Below are positions 32,513 to 43,839 of a DNA stretch of 64,000 nucleotides, in pieces (within the stretch, counting starts at the first letter, position 1; every line of letters starts with the position of its first letter). The DNA comes from Acholoe squamosa (Eukaryota; Annelida; Polychaeta; Phyllodocida; Polynoidae). Under the pieces are notes generated by a model that saw only the letters and a list, made by a program, of their open reading frames with translations, was not told the DNA's origin and searched no databases. A program made the translations under genes and the position numbers. Location: the NCBI GenBank assembly GCA_949317995.1, contig OX439035.1, forward strand, positions 6,840,427 to 6,904,426. The letters run 5' to 3'.

Positions 32513-34348
32513 ATGGTACTTTGTATTGAGGAATTTAACAACAGTAAGGGGCTGGTGATTTCTTCAATTAATTGTCGTAGTTTTGAAGACAAACATGAAG
32601 AGATATACAAGTTATTGAAACGTAGTGATATAATTTGTTTATGTGAAACCTGGCTTAAGCCTGCTTCACCAGAGGGAATTATAAATATACCTGATCGTAT
32701 TTTGTATAGAAATGATCGAATTGGTAAGAATTGTGGTGGAGTAGGCCTTAGTTGTAGATCTGGTCTATGTCGATATATTAGCATTGTAAATGATTTGACT
32801 ATTCAATCGATTGATTTTGAAAGTATTGCTATTATGCTATGTCTACCGGGTGAGAAAGAACAGCTCATAGTATCTATTTATAGAATACCAAATACCAATG
32901 TACCAAATTTTCTTACTTTTCTAAAGAAGGTAGCTGGATTTGAATATAATGATAATCAAGGGAGACATGAGACTTGGGTATTAGGTGATATTAATCTAAA
33001 TATGTTTGATGATACTGATGCAAGCTGTGAGAGTTTTAGGTCATTATGTAAAGATTTAGGATGGAAAATTCTGGTACATGAGGTTACTCGTCCCTTTAGT
33101 GGTACTTGTATTGACAATGTATTATCAAATTGTGTTAACATTACTGATGCAGGTACGGTAGAAGCATTCATTTCTGATCACATTCCTGTATTTGGCTGTA
33201 AGGGCCGTGAGAATTACAAGTATACTAAAACAACTTATTCGGGCCGTGATTATAGGAATTTTAAAGAAAGTAATTTCAAAGATTTCCTGCAATCTTGTGA
33301 TTGGACATTGTATTATGATAAAAATTTGAGTACTGATGTGCTGTGGGACATGTTCCTAACACCTATTAATCAGTATCTGGATAAATATCATCCCTTTGTT
33401 GAGAGATTAGTTAAAAAAACTAGAAAAAGTTGCATAGATGATGAAGTAATGGATCTTGTTTTTGAGAGGGAAGGGTGGTTAAGGTTGTATAAGGTGAATA
33501 AAAGTGATGAAGAGAAGCAAGCTATTAAAGATTGCAGGAGAAAAATTAGGAAAAAAATAAAAGCTAATCAAATTGGTGGTATTATGCAAGAATTACATGA
33601 ATGTAGAGGAAATCCTAAGAGTTTTTGGAAATATATTAATAACATGTTTAAGGGTAATGGGTCTGAGATTTATCCAGATATGAAGCACCATGTAGATGGT
33701 ATTAAGGTCCCATCCGAAACTGCTTGTGAATATATTAATCAATACTTTTGCAATATTGGAAAAGACTTACATGTGGCTTCTGTTGGTAAAGTACAGTGTG
33801 ACATGGATAATAATGTGAGTATAGAGGAAATCATTCAGGGTGGAATTTTCTCTGAATCGAATATAAAGATTAATTCCTGGGATATCTATTATACAGTAAA
33901 AGAGATTGATAAAAATAAATCATCCGGAATAGAGGGGATCAGAGGTGATATACTACAATGTGCAATAATATGCCTGCTAGATCAATTTACTTTTCTTGTT
34001 CAGAGAAGTTTTGATAGTGGTGGTTTTCCTGTCAAATGGGCTTCTGCATTGGTCAAGCCATTACCCAAAGACGGAGATTTATCACAAGTTAAGAATCGGA
34101 GGCCTATTTCGCTATTGCCAATGCCCTCAAAAATTATTGAAAAAATAATGTATTATTATTTAAGTTGTGCCATGAAAGATCACGATAATTTTTCAGATGA
34201 GCAATATGGTTACAAGAAAGGTAGTGGTACAGGTGATGCCACCTTTGACTTTGTTAATGATCTATATGAGTATCGAAATGATGGTTTAATAACAGGGGCC
34301 CTATTTATTGACTTTACTAAAGCGTTTGACAGTGTAATCCATGTTTGA
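32513..34348 (+). pseudogene. LINE ORF2, first part: APE endonuclease and RT fingers/motif A
   Basis: Residues ~15-45 (ISSINCRS, then IICLCETWLKP) are the apurinic-endonuclease start with its catalytic glutamate. VLGDINLNMFDD carries the GDxN motif and FISDHIPVFG the SDH motif. From ~470 the RT begins: KSSGIEGIRGDIL, then NRRPISLLPMPSKIIEKIM (RT2), QYGYKKGSGTGDATFDFVND, and ALFIDFTKAFDSVIH (motif A with its catalytic Asp). The frame is lost directly after this (stop at 34346). The rest continues in another frame from 34345. Confidence 0.88.
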
Positions 34349-35400
34349 CTTCTGGAAAAAAAATTAGCAAATTAGGTTTCAGCAAAAATAACTTTCTCTG
34401 GTTTAATAGTTATCTAAAAAACCGCAAACAAAGAACTAGTTATGGCAATAATCTCTCTCAAGAATCTGAAATCAAATATGGTGTCCCACAAGGGTCTGTT
34501 TTAGGCCCCCTGTTGTTTGTTTTATACATAGATGACGTGATTAAAAAGTTGAACGAGTGCAAAATTATAATGTATGCAGATGACATTGTTTTATATCATG
34601 CAGCGAAAACACCCCAAGATGTAATGAGAGTGTTAAATGATGATCTTGAACGCTTTAAGACATGGGTATTTCACAACAGGTTGACTGTTAATCCAAAGAA
34701 AACAAAATTTATGTGGTTTTGTAGTGCTCACAAATTGAAAAATTGTCCAGATACAGATATTGTAATAAATGGTACCAGAGTAGAAACTGTAAGTTTTTTC
34801 CCCTACCTAGGAGTTACAGTAGACAGTAAGTTAAGTTTTGACAAACAAATTAAGCTTATTAAAAGAAACATTTGTAATAAATTATTTAGATTTGCTAAAT
34901 TAAGGAAATATCTCACACAAGAAGGAAGCATAAAAATATATTGTTGTACCATCCGGCCGATTATTGAATATTGCTCTTTTATAAGTACTAGTTGTAATGA
35001 GGAAGGTTTAAAGGCATTACAACGTTTACAGAATAGAGCTTTGAGAATTTGCCTTAGATGCAATATTGTTAAATATAGTGTTGATGAGTTACATGTCATC
35101 TGTAAAGTGGAAAAATTAGAACAAAGATTTGATATGTTACTTTTAAGTTTGATGTATAAGAAATCCAAGGATCAGATAAATCATGGTCATGCATATAATA
35201 CAAGATCGCAAAATAAGATACGTTTTAAATTGCCAAGAAGTATATCTCGCCATTATAAAAGATCGCCATGGTACAGGGGTGTAGTCCTCTGGGACCTACT
35301 ATCTGAGGAGGTTCAGAGGGCTACCACAAAAGTTAAATTTAAGAATGAGGTTAAAAAGTTAAAAAACCTCAGATCAAGGCTAAAGGTTGGATATAACTAA
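34345..35400 (+). pseudogene. LINE ORF2, second part: RT motifs B-E
   Basis: Contains YGVPQGSVLGPLLFVLYIDD (RT motif B and following), IIMYADDIVLYHA (motif C, with the YADD catalytic pair), HNRLTVNPKKTKFMWF (D) and FFPYLGVTVDSKLSF (E), then the C-terminal region ending LRSRLKVGYN. Offset from the first part by a frameshift beside an eight-A run (34369-34376), which probably inactivates this copy. The ATG at 34345 is incidental. Confidence 0.85.
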
Positions 35401-35762
35401 GGAACAAAGGTTGATGGAGACGGTGTAGTCACCGCGCCGCTCCAAATATTATTTATGTGATCAGCATATTTTCATCATTATATAATATTATATCATTGAT
35501 GATCATTTGATTGTATTTTGTGTTTCTTGTGTCATATTGATATATATCTCAACAAATACTATGTGATTGATTTGACACACTTGCCTGCTTCCTTACTGTT
35601 ATTGTACATAATGACATATGTCTGATTATGTGGAGTCTATATTTACTTCAACTGTTTGGTATCTGTTTGAAATATAAATAAAATTGGTCGGCTCTATAGC
35701 GTTACATAAATGAACCTGACAGTTCATTAACGCAATGAGCTAGTCCAAAAAAAAAAAAAAAA

Positions 35763-36975
35763 ATGTGCCATTGGTCAAAATGATGTGCCAGTGGTCAAAA
35801 CGACGTGTCATTGGTCAAAATGACGTGTCATTGGTCAAAATGATGTGCTAATGGTCAAAATGATGTGCCCTTGGTCAAAATGTGTCATTGGTCAGTATGA
35901 TGTTTCATTGGTCAAAATGATGTTCCAATGGTCAAAATGATGTGCCAGTGGTCAAAATGATGTGTCATTGGTCAAAATGATGTGTCATTGGTCAGATTAA
36001 TGTGCCATTGGTCAAAATGATGTGCCATTGGTCAAAATGATGTGCGATTGGTCAAAATGACGTGCGATTGGTCAAAATGACGTGCGATTGGTCAAAATGA
36101 CGTGTGATTGGTCAAAATGATGTGCCATTGGTCAAAATGACGTGCCATTGGTCAAAATGACGTGCCATTGGTCAAAATGACGTGCCATTGGTCAAAATGA
36201 TGTGTCATTGGTCAAAATGATGTGTCATTGGTCAAAACGACGTGTCATTGGTCAGTATGATGTTTCATTGGTCAAAATGATGTGCCATTGGTCAAAATGA
36301 TGTGCCAGTGGTCAAAATAATGTGTCATTGGTCAAAATGATGTGTCATTGGTCAGATTAATGTGCCATTGGTCAAAATGATGTGCCATTGGTCAAAATGA
36401 TGTGCTATTGGTCAAAATGGCGTGCGATTGGTCAAAATGACGTTCGATTGGTCAAAATGACGTGTGATTGGTCAAAATGATGTGCCATTGGTCAAAATGA
36501 CGTGCCATTGGTCAAAATGACGTGCCATTGGTCAAAATGATGTGCTAATGGTCAAAATGATGTGCCATTGGTCAAAATGATCTGTCATTGGTCAAAAATG
36601 ATGCGCTAATGGTCAAAATGATGTGCCATTGGTCAAACTGATATGCCATTGGTCAAACTGATGTGCCGTTGGTCAGTATGATATGCCAATGATAGAAACG
36701 ATGTGTCATTGGTCAGATTAATGTGCCATTGGTCAAAATGATCTGTCATTGGTCAAAAATGATGTGCTAATGGTCAAAATGATGTGCCATTGGTCAAAAT
36801 GATGTGCCAACAGTCGAAAAGATGTGCTAATGGTCAAAATGATACACCAATGTTTGAAATGATGTGCCATTGGTCAAAATGACGTGCCATTGGTAAAAAT
36901 GATGTGCCATTGCTCAGTATGATGTGTCATGGATCAAAATAATGTGCAAATGGTCAAAATGATGTGCCAATTCAG
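35763..36975. repeat. 20-bp tandem array, right part (about 60 units)
   Basis: Unit tgtgccattggtcaaaatga. Common variants change tgtgcc to cgtgcc, cgtgcg or tgtgtc. A block of ~370 bp is itself duplicated (the gtgccagtggtc...cgtgcgattgg series at about 35940 and 36300). Confidence 0.95.
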
Positions 36976-37200
36976 TGGCGTAACAGCGCTACCTAAATAC
37001 ATGATGACGCAAACATGTGGTGCTGAGGCATTATCACAGTCGTAGACTAAAAGGGTAAAACAGAGACAAATGGATATTTGATGAGGCTGAATTGGATGTG
37101 GAGACATTGAGACTGGGAGTGGCACTAAAACACCCCTCACTACTAATGAGAGTAGAGAGGATGTCTACAAGGCAACTTAACCCAACCAAAGCCAATATAT

Positions 37201-37302
37201 AGACAAAGGTGCACGAGAATTGGTCAGCACTGAGGGTTATCACACGAGGCGAAGCTGAGTGTGATAACCCTCAGTGCTGACCAATTCGAGTGCTCCTTTG
37301 TA
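37201..37302. repeat. Near-perfect 43-bp-arm hairpin (foldback)
   Basis: Left arm gcacgagaattggtcagcac then tgagggttatcacac, loop gaggcgaagctga, right arm gtgtgataaccctcagtgct then gaccaattcgagtgc. The arms differ at only about three positions. It continues into a dispersed repeat to ~37500 shared with 10545-10820. Confidence 0.9.
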
Positions 37303-37497
37303 TTTATCTCAAGTTAATTTAGTCAGATATGTTCAAAATTCGATCGATTTGGCATTAGAAGTGATTTTATCATCAGTTATTTGACCGTTTTGGATGTTTT
37401 CCCAGGGAGTGTGATATGGGGAAGGGTTATCACACTGTGGGGTGTGATACAGAGTTTCTTGGTTAAGCCTATGGGGCTCTCGTATTCAACTTGAGAT

Positions 37498-37600
37498 AAA
37501 GTGTATTAGTACATCATGCCCATTGGTCGTCATGATCCATGACTGCAGACGCTACAGGGTAGATACACACTGCTGGACGGTTCATTAACTCGGAAGAGTT
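37498..37600 (+). repeat. Family A MITE fragment
   Basis: Contains agtacatcatgcccattggt and cgtcatgatccatgactgca. Confidence 0.6.
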
Positions 37601-38014
37601 TTAGGAGCCACCATGAATTAAGACTTTTTAGGGAGTGCAAAAATGCCATGAAAGTTGAAATTGTTTGGCTAATAAAGCTGTCTTAGCAGTGAGGATTCAT
37701 ATAATGTTTGGGTTCTCTGTGGAGTTTATGATATATAGATTATGATGGTATATATATATTATTGTATTATCTCTTTTAGATAAGCTCTTATCAGTGAGAA
37801 AGCGCAGGCATACCTGCTACCACTGAAAGGCGACGCTTCTTTGCTACAATGTTAAAGTATATATATTCCATTTGGAAACCTTTGTTAACCCCTTTTCCCG
37901 CCCTTTTGTGGTGTGTTAACCAGCTGCAGTGCTGATGTCATACATGTACTATGACAGAGTCTGAATGATACCACAAACCACCCCTCCTCTTCCGAGTTAG
38001 GTGCGACTACGGCG

Positions 38015-38185
38015 CATTCCTCTAGTTATATGATGCACCAGTGAGATGCTGGTTTGCAGAATCCAGAGCGCCTCATTGGTGCATTACAGTGAACAATCGA
38101 CACATCAGCGACCCGTAATGGCTTAATCACACTTTAACCCTTTAAGGGCCGCTGATGCATTCATACATCATGCCCATGATGGGTA
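38015..38185 (+). repeat. Family A MITE right end and the start of a second copy
   Basis: Right end: gatgcaccagtgagatgctg to cacatcagcgacccgtaatg. New left end: taaccctttaagggccgctg at 38138. The second copy breaks off at about 38180. Confidence 0.6.
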
Positions 38186-38478
38186 CCTTGTCCCTGGTTA
38201 ACACCAACTTCCAGGGACACTGGTCCCATCCTATCAGTCCTAGGCTTTATTTTATGTGAATAACTTCTTCCCGTAGAGATAGCATTGCGCGGCCGATCCG
38301 CACACCCCCAGTGGCGTAACGTGTGCCGATCCACCACAGCGGCCGATCCACCACTGCAGCCTCGTTCTGGGTGCATGTAAACATTCAAAATGGCGGACCG
38401 CCGCTCGTACGGGGCAATACGGTAACGGATTTTGTTAATTTTCAGTTAATTAAAGACTCTAAAAACATAAAATAAATA

Positions 38479-38569
38479 TAGAACTAAACTCCCCTGGTGT
38501 CCTCGGTGGCCGATCCAACTCCCTCGTGGTGGATCGGCCACCTCGTACACCACGGTCGTTTAGTTCTAT
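38479..38569. repeat. Inverted repeat with GGCCGATCCA core
   Basis: Arms atagaactaaac and gtttagttctat enclose ggtgtcctcggtggccgatc and gatcggccacctcgtacacc, a ~40-bp-arm hairpin. Upstream (38292-38360) ggccgatcc/gccgatccaccac is repeated three times. Confidence 0.75.
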
Positions 38570-38699
38570 CTATGTCTTTGTCGCCGAAACCAGCTCCAGA
38601 CTAGCTAGTGGCCAATAGGGTTAAATACCCATGTATAAGCTGCACGCTGACTTTGGGAACATTCTGTAAGCAGCCCAAAGACTCTGATTTGCGGAGAAG

Positions 38700-39210
38700 C
38701 CATGCCTTTTTCCTCTAAGGGCTGCTTATGTATCATGCCCATTGGTCATCATGATGCATGAATGCAGCCCTGGTGAGTAACTCAACAGGGCTACATTCAT
38801 GCATCATGCTGACCCCATAACATATACCGTATTCGCTCTTATAAGCACACATGCTCTAAGCGCACCCCCCTCCTTTTTGGGCCCCACCCTGGTGTAAAAT
38901 CAGTCAAATGAAGTGTAAATATCAAGATTTTTAGGGCAAAAACAACGATTTTGGGCTTTTGGGGGTGCGCTTATTAGAATCAATTCTTCTAATAAGGTTT
39001 TTCGGCATCTTTCAATTGATTTTCCGCACATGTGCGCTTATTAGAACGAATATGGTACCCCCGAGTGTTGGCATGATGCTCCAAAGAAGTGCTGGTGAGA
39101 CTGGTCGACCGCATTTTATTGGAGCATAACTATACTATATTCTACTTCACGCATGTACTTCATTGGTGCATCATGAGGACCTATGGGCATGATAACCCCC
39201 TGCATTACTA
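38700..39210 (+). repeat. Family A MITE with nested family B insertion
   Basis: Left part ctctaagggctgcttatgta to cattcatgcatcatgctgac. Family B at 38825-39057. Then gttggcatgatgctccaaag and tcattggtgcatcatgagga. Confidence 0.7.
38825..39057. mobile_element. Family B MITE, 'taccgtattcgctcttataag' subtype
   Basis: Ends taccgtattcgctcttataa and cttattagaacgaatatggt then a. Interior agcgcacccccctcctttttg. Confidence 0.8.
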
Positions 39211-39805
39211 ATTATATACTTCATGTGCTTGCTTTGGCTAACTAGACGCTTAGCAGCTGTTAAAAAGTTGAACGGCTAAAATCTTGGCGGTATACACTAG
39301 CTGGCCACGTCTCAGCAGGTTTAGACAATGTCGGTCAGATAACAATGTGGGGGATCATAAAAAAAAACTTTCATGTCTTGATAAATCGACAAAACTCATT
39401 TAGGGTAGCGTTGCCTGAACACAAAACATTTTCTAGCCTCTAAAGCCCTCAGGACCTCATTCCTAGAGTCACCCCTTCCTACCGACCCCATCTACCCTAG
39501 TGAAAGATAACAAAAGAAATTGTATGTAAATGATTATGGTCATAGATATACAGAATATAGTCACTATTTAAGAATAAGTTTAAAAAAAAACACCTTAACA
39601 TTGTGATGTGCCATCATATTTAGTCGCGCACAAGACGGTCACATGACATGACTACACATGTAATTATGAGAGCGGCACGACAATATTAAGCAGTAATTCA
39701 ATATGGATGCATCATATCGTGACTGTAGGGGACGCTAATGTCAGAACGAGGACCACCTGCTACCTTCACACAGCACTATATCACCTACACTGTATCATAG
39801 ATATT
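39211..39805 (+). other. Unassigned intergenic sequence
   Basis: AT-rich, with no repeat family or coding signal identified. Confidence 0.4.
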
Positions 39806-40330
39806 GCCCGTAAATTCCCTCACATAAGCCACACTCTTATAAGCAGCACCCTGACTTTAGGAGAATTCTATAAGCTGCCACTGAGGCCTGCAAATTGGTG
39901 GTTTAGTACTGTTAGATAGTGCTTAATTCCCCCGTATAAGCTGCACCCAGACTTTGCGCTGCACCTATAAGCCTCACTTTGATTTGAGTTCTGGTATAAT
40001 TTACGATACATGTATACAGCATCCTGCATCATTGTTGGACATGATGCACCAATGAAGTGCTGGTGAGTGTTTGTTTGCCAGTACTTCATTGCTGCATCAT
40101 GCAGTCCCACCGCTTTTTTATATTGTCGCCTTAGTGCAAGATGGTTGTTTTGGATCTGGGTCAACAAGGTAAAAGACTGAGGTCGGCTTATGAGCAGTGC
40201 TTTACAGTATATAATGTTATAAGGAATGCGTACCTTGTAAGGCCCCAGGTGCAGTTCATAGCATTCACCCAAAGTCAGGGTGTGGCTTATACATTTATAG
40301 GTGTGGCTTATACAGGGGGGTTTTAAGGTA
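39806..40330. repeat. Cluster of diverged family B pieces around a family A fragment
   Basis: Family B words: cgtaaattccctcacataag (39810), cccccgtataagctgcaccc (39930), tcggcttatgagcagtgctt (40182) and gtgtggcttatacatttata (40279). Family A piece at 40018-40105 (catgatgcaccaatgaagtg...tacttcattgctgcatcatg). Confidence 0.6.
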
Positions 40331-40387
40331 GATAGATGGATGTTAAAAGTCCCCCTGGCTGTCGCTTCGTCCCACTGCTGCTGCCCC

Positions 40388-40399
40388 AGTGACGTCACT
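40388..40399. promoter_or_regulatory. Perfect CRE palindrome AGTGACGTCACT
   Basis: A full TGACGTCA site (CREB/ATF class) with two symmetric flanking bases each side, in a complex, non-repetitive stretch 120 bp from the X-box at 40511. No gene or transcript start is visible nearby. Confidence 0.35.
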
Positions 40400-40510
40400 G
40401 CAGAAGCTGCTGCCCCACTCTACGAGAGGTGCTCACAGGCGACTATCGTTGCACAGCGAGGGGATGTCGGGCGGCCAGGGGAAAAGCGGCCACTGGGACT
40501 TGTCTACCTG

Positions 40511-40524
40511 GTTACCATGGCAAC
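40511..40524. promoter_or_regulatory. Canonical X-box (RFX site) GTTACCATGGCAAC
   Basis: Both half-sites match the RFX consensus (GTTRCCATGGYAAC type). Its exact reverse complement occurs at 51644-51657. X-boxes mark ciliary and neuronal regulatory DNA, but no coding gene is seen beside it. Confidence 0.45.
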
Positions 40525-41244
40525 GCAATAGCCCTGCATTATGGATGGCTGACTGGATAGTGAGAGAGACCTAAGCCAGCGGGAATGGACGTGGGGGAGG
40601 GGGGCAGTCTCAGCAGGGCTGTCGTGAGCAGCAATGTCACCTGACCGCCTGCGCAGGATTTGAGTGTTAGGTTGGGCAGCAGACTGTATAGAGAGGGGGA
40701 TGGGATGAGGGATGGAGTGCTTGGACCTGGGATATATGGGGATTAGTGGACATGGGAGATTAGGGGTCTTTTCTCTCCCTCATATAGCAAACGCTCGCTC
40801 TTCCACAGCGACCCATTAAGAAATATCCCAGCTGTATTCAACTATGTGAGCTATCTCCCTACCTCCCCTTCGCTCCCTGCCTCCTTTCTATACATCTTTC
40901 TCATTCCAGCAACAATCCCACCACATAAATTTAGACAATACTTTGGCATGCATCCAATGATATTAGCCTTTTCCAACCTATCCTGCCCTAGAATATCCCC
41001 CATACTACCCTGCCACCTGGTGGATTATGCCTGCACCATCAGATGAAGCCTTACGGGAGTGTTCATACATCTCCCTGCTTGGCGTTGTGCCCACATCGCC
41101 TCCTGCTACACATAAAAACCATAAAACTGGGTCAATGAATGTGTAGTAGTTGTGTGGGCTGAGTGAACATTCAGATAGAGGCAGCGTGAGAGACACAGAG
41201 TAGTTGAGGGATGTGGATGTGTGGGTGGGTGGTGTGTAGCCATC

Positions 41245-42605
41245 ACCTGTACCATGTGTACATTCCCATGCATGGGCATGGCCTGTGTGGTGTCAATGTT
41301 CCCACACTGGGTGTTTGTACGACCCAAATGGTGCATGGGTGTGACCTTTACGGTGTCTAAAGTTCCCACATTCTGTGTTGGCATGATCCATACGTCTTAA
41401 GTCTTGACTCTCTTGCTTTATCCATACAGTATCTGTATGGTGCCAATGTTCCCACACTCTGTGTTTGGGCATGACCTGTATGGTATAATATGTTCCCACG
41501 CTCTGCGTGGGCATGACCTGTATGGTGTAATAAGTTCCCACGCTCAGTGTTTGGGGTGACCTGATGGTGTCTCTGTTCCCACACTCTGTGTTTGGGTGTG
41601 ACCTGTATGGTGTAATATGTTCCCATGCTCTGTGTGGGTGTGACCTGTATGGTGTCAATGTTATCATGCTCTGTGGGGGTGTGACCTGTATGGTGTCTTA
41701 TGCTCTGTGGGGGTGTGACCTGTATGGTGTCTTATGTCCCCATGCTCTGTGTGGGTGTGACCTGTATGGTGTCAATGTTCCCACACACTGTGTGGGTGTG
41801 ACCTGTGTGATGTAATATGTTCACAAACTCTGTGTGGGTGTGATCTGTATGGTGTAATATGTTCACAAACTCTGTGTGGGTGTGATCTGTATGGTGTAAT
41901 ATGTTCACAAACTCTGTGTGGGTGTGATCTGTATGGTGTAATATGTTCACAAACTCTGTGTGGGTGTGATCTGTATGGTGTTATATGTTTACAAACTCTG
42001 TGTGGGTGTGATCTGTATGGTGTAATATGTTCACAAACTCTGTGTGGGCGTGACCTGTATGGTGTCTTATGTCCCCATGCTCTGTGGGGGTGTGACCTGT
42101 ATGGTGTCTTATGTCCCCATGCTCTGTGGGGGTGTGACCTGTATGGTGTCAATGTTCCCACACTCTGTGTGGGTGTGACCTGTATGGTGTCAATGTTCCC
42201 ACACTCTGTGTGGGTGTGACCTGTATGGTGTCAATGTTCCCACACTCTGTGTGGGTGTGACCTGTGTGGTATCAAAGTTCCTACACTCTGTGTGGGTGTG
42301 ACCTGTATGGTGTCAATGTTCCCACACTCTGTGTGGGTGTGACCTGTATGGTGTCAATGTCCCCATGCTCTGTGTGGGTGTGACCTGTATGGTGTCAATG
42401 TCCCCATGCTCTGTGTGGGTGTGACCTGTATGGTGTCAATGTTCCCACACTCTGTGTGGGTGTGACCTGTGTGGTATCAAAGTTCCTACACTCTGTGTGG
42501 GTGTGATCTGTATGGTGTAATATGTTCACAAACTCTGTGTGGGCGTGATCTGTATGGTCTGTATGTTTCCACGTTCTTTGTGGACATGACCACTATGGTG
42601 CCGAT
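41245..42605. repeat. ~41-bp tandem array (about 32 units)
   Basis: Unit ctgtatggtgtcaatgttcc - cacactctgtgtgggtgtga - c. Variants include gtaatatgttcacaaactct and cttatgtccccatgctctgt. ORFs on both strands are repeat readings. Confidence 0.93.
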
Positions 42606-42804
42606 GTTCATAGTCTATGTCTATGTTTCAGTTTCCCCACAGCCTGCTTTTCTCAAGTCTTTTCAATCCCTCATATGAAGTAAATGACTTAGGCGGTCGT
42701 CTTTTACCTATCTGCTTCTACCGCCCACGCTATTTCCGCCATTTACACCTAAATCAGCCAGACATGGCCCCCTCCAACACCTGTGGTAACTATAACAGTA
42801 AATC

Positions 42805-43026
42805 TGCCCAGCACTTTAAGGGTCACTAATGCTTTAACGCATCATGCGCATTGATCACTATGACAGTTGAATGAAACCCTGGCGAGTAACTAACAAGGGC
42901 TACATTCATGCATCGTATAATCCCAGATGAATTGCTGGCGAGCGAACTCACCAGCATTTTATTGGTGCATCACAATGACCAATGGGCATGATGCACTCCT
43001 GCATCAGCGGCCCTTTGAGGGTTAAG
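42805..43026 (+). repeat. Family A MITE
   Basis: Starts gcactttaagggtcactaat and ends cctgcatcagcggccctttg then agggttaa. Confidence 0.8.
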
Positions 43027-43110
43027 GGCAGTATGATGAAACAAGGCACTGCTCATTGTCATGGAAAGTCATGGAATTTGGGGTTGAAGATTTTGTTGGA
43101 TATACTATCT

Positions 43111-43336
43111 CTAACCCTTTTAAAGGCCGTTAATGCAGAAGTGCATCATGCCCATTGGTCGTCATGATGCACCAATGAAGTGCTGGTGAGACTGCTCACC
43201 AGCACTTCATTGGAGCATCATGCCGACCCTCCGGGAGTAAAAGTATCAACCCTGTAGAGGGCCATCACTTCATTAGTGCATCATGACGACCAATAGGCAT
43301 GATGCACTAATGCATCAGTGGCCCGTAAAGAATTGA
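43111..43336 (+). repeat. Family A MITE
   Basis: Starts taacccttttaaaggccgtt. Stem gcaccaatgaagtgctggtg / caccagcacttcattggagc. Ends gcatcagtggcccgtaaag. Confidence 0.82.
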
Positions 43337-43349
43337 CTGGTTATCTCCT

Positions 43350-43640
43350 GCACCAATTAGCAGGCATTGAACCAGGTTAGACACCAGAGGCTCCAATCAC
43401 TTTTATACCTCGGTCCCAAGAATAATGTGTCTTTTCTCGGAACAGGACACAGAATTGAGATGCCTCCTGGCAATTGCAAACTATTTCAGCTTTAATGCGG
43501 TGCTGTTACAGACAACCAACCTGATAGCACCCAGACCTGGACAGCGTTCTAATTACCTAGGATGGTAAATATTGAGCTGCAGAGGCATTTTACTAATTAA
43601 AACAGGGACACTTTAGCTGCCCGTAGGTAGCGGTAGCAGA
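43350..43640 (+). other. Complex single-copy island (possible regulatory DNA)
   Basis: No repeat family or ORF. Several homeodomain-type taatta/aattag cores (accaattagcagg, ttctaattacctagg, tactaattaaaac). Included because it stands out from the repeats around it. Confidence 0.25.
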
Positions 43641-43839
43641 GATGACTTTTGGTATCGGTCTACAACCTAGATTTCTGCACCAGCCCATCTTGTAAACACA
43701 AGAAATCCAGAGAACTGTCACAGATTTTATATGTTCCTTCCAGCCATGTCATGTTTTGTTTACCGCTGATCAGAATTTTGCTGCAGATTTTGGCACATTT
43801 ACACGTGAACTCTCAGCCCTTTGATTGGACATCTGGTGT

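Larger units (their letters stand above)
31196..35763 (+). mobile_element. CR1/L2-type LINE inserted in the 20-bp array
   Basis: A 5'-truncated but otherwise long non-LTR retrotransposon: ORF1 (esterase), a ~500-bp gap, ORF2 (endonuclease-RT, frameshifted), a ~340-bp 3' UTR and an A-run at 35747-35763. A stem-loop (aatgaac/gttcatt, 35709-35728) lies just before the tail. The array resumes immediately after the tail, and the only visible target duplication is a few bases (atg). The element is AT-richer than the neighbouring exons. The esterase plus APE-endonuclease plus RT arrangement is typical of the CR1/L2 group. Confidence 0.9.

Noticed and set aside
39868-40398. 176-codon minus-strand ORF
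   Set aside because: It spans family B and family A fragments, and the composition shifts at each repeat boundary.
41293-42161. ORFs with YRSHPHRVCEHIT repeats, zinc-finger-like at first glance
   Set aside because: The H and C spacing comes from the 41-bp array; there is no true C2H2 pattern and no start or splice context.
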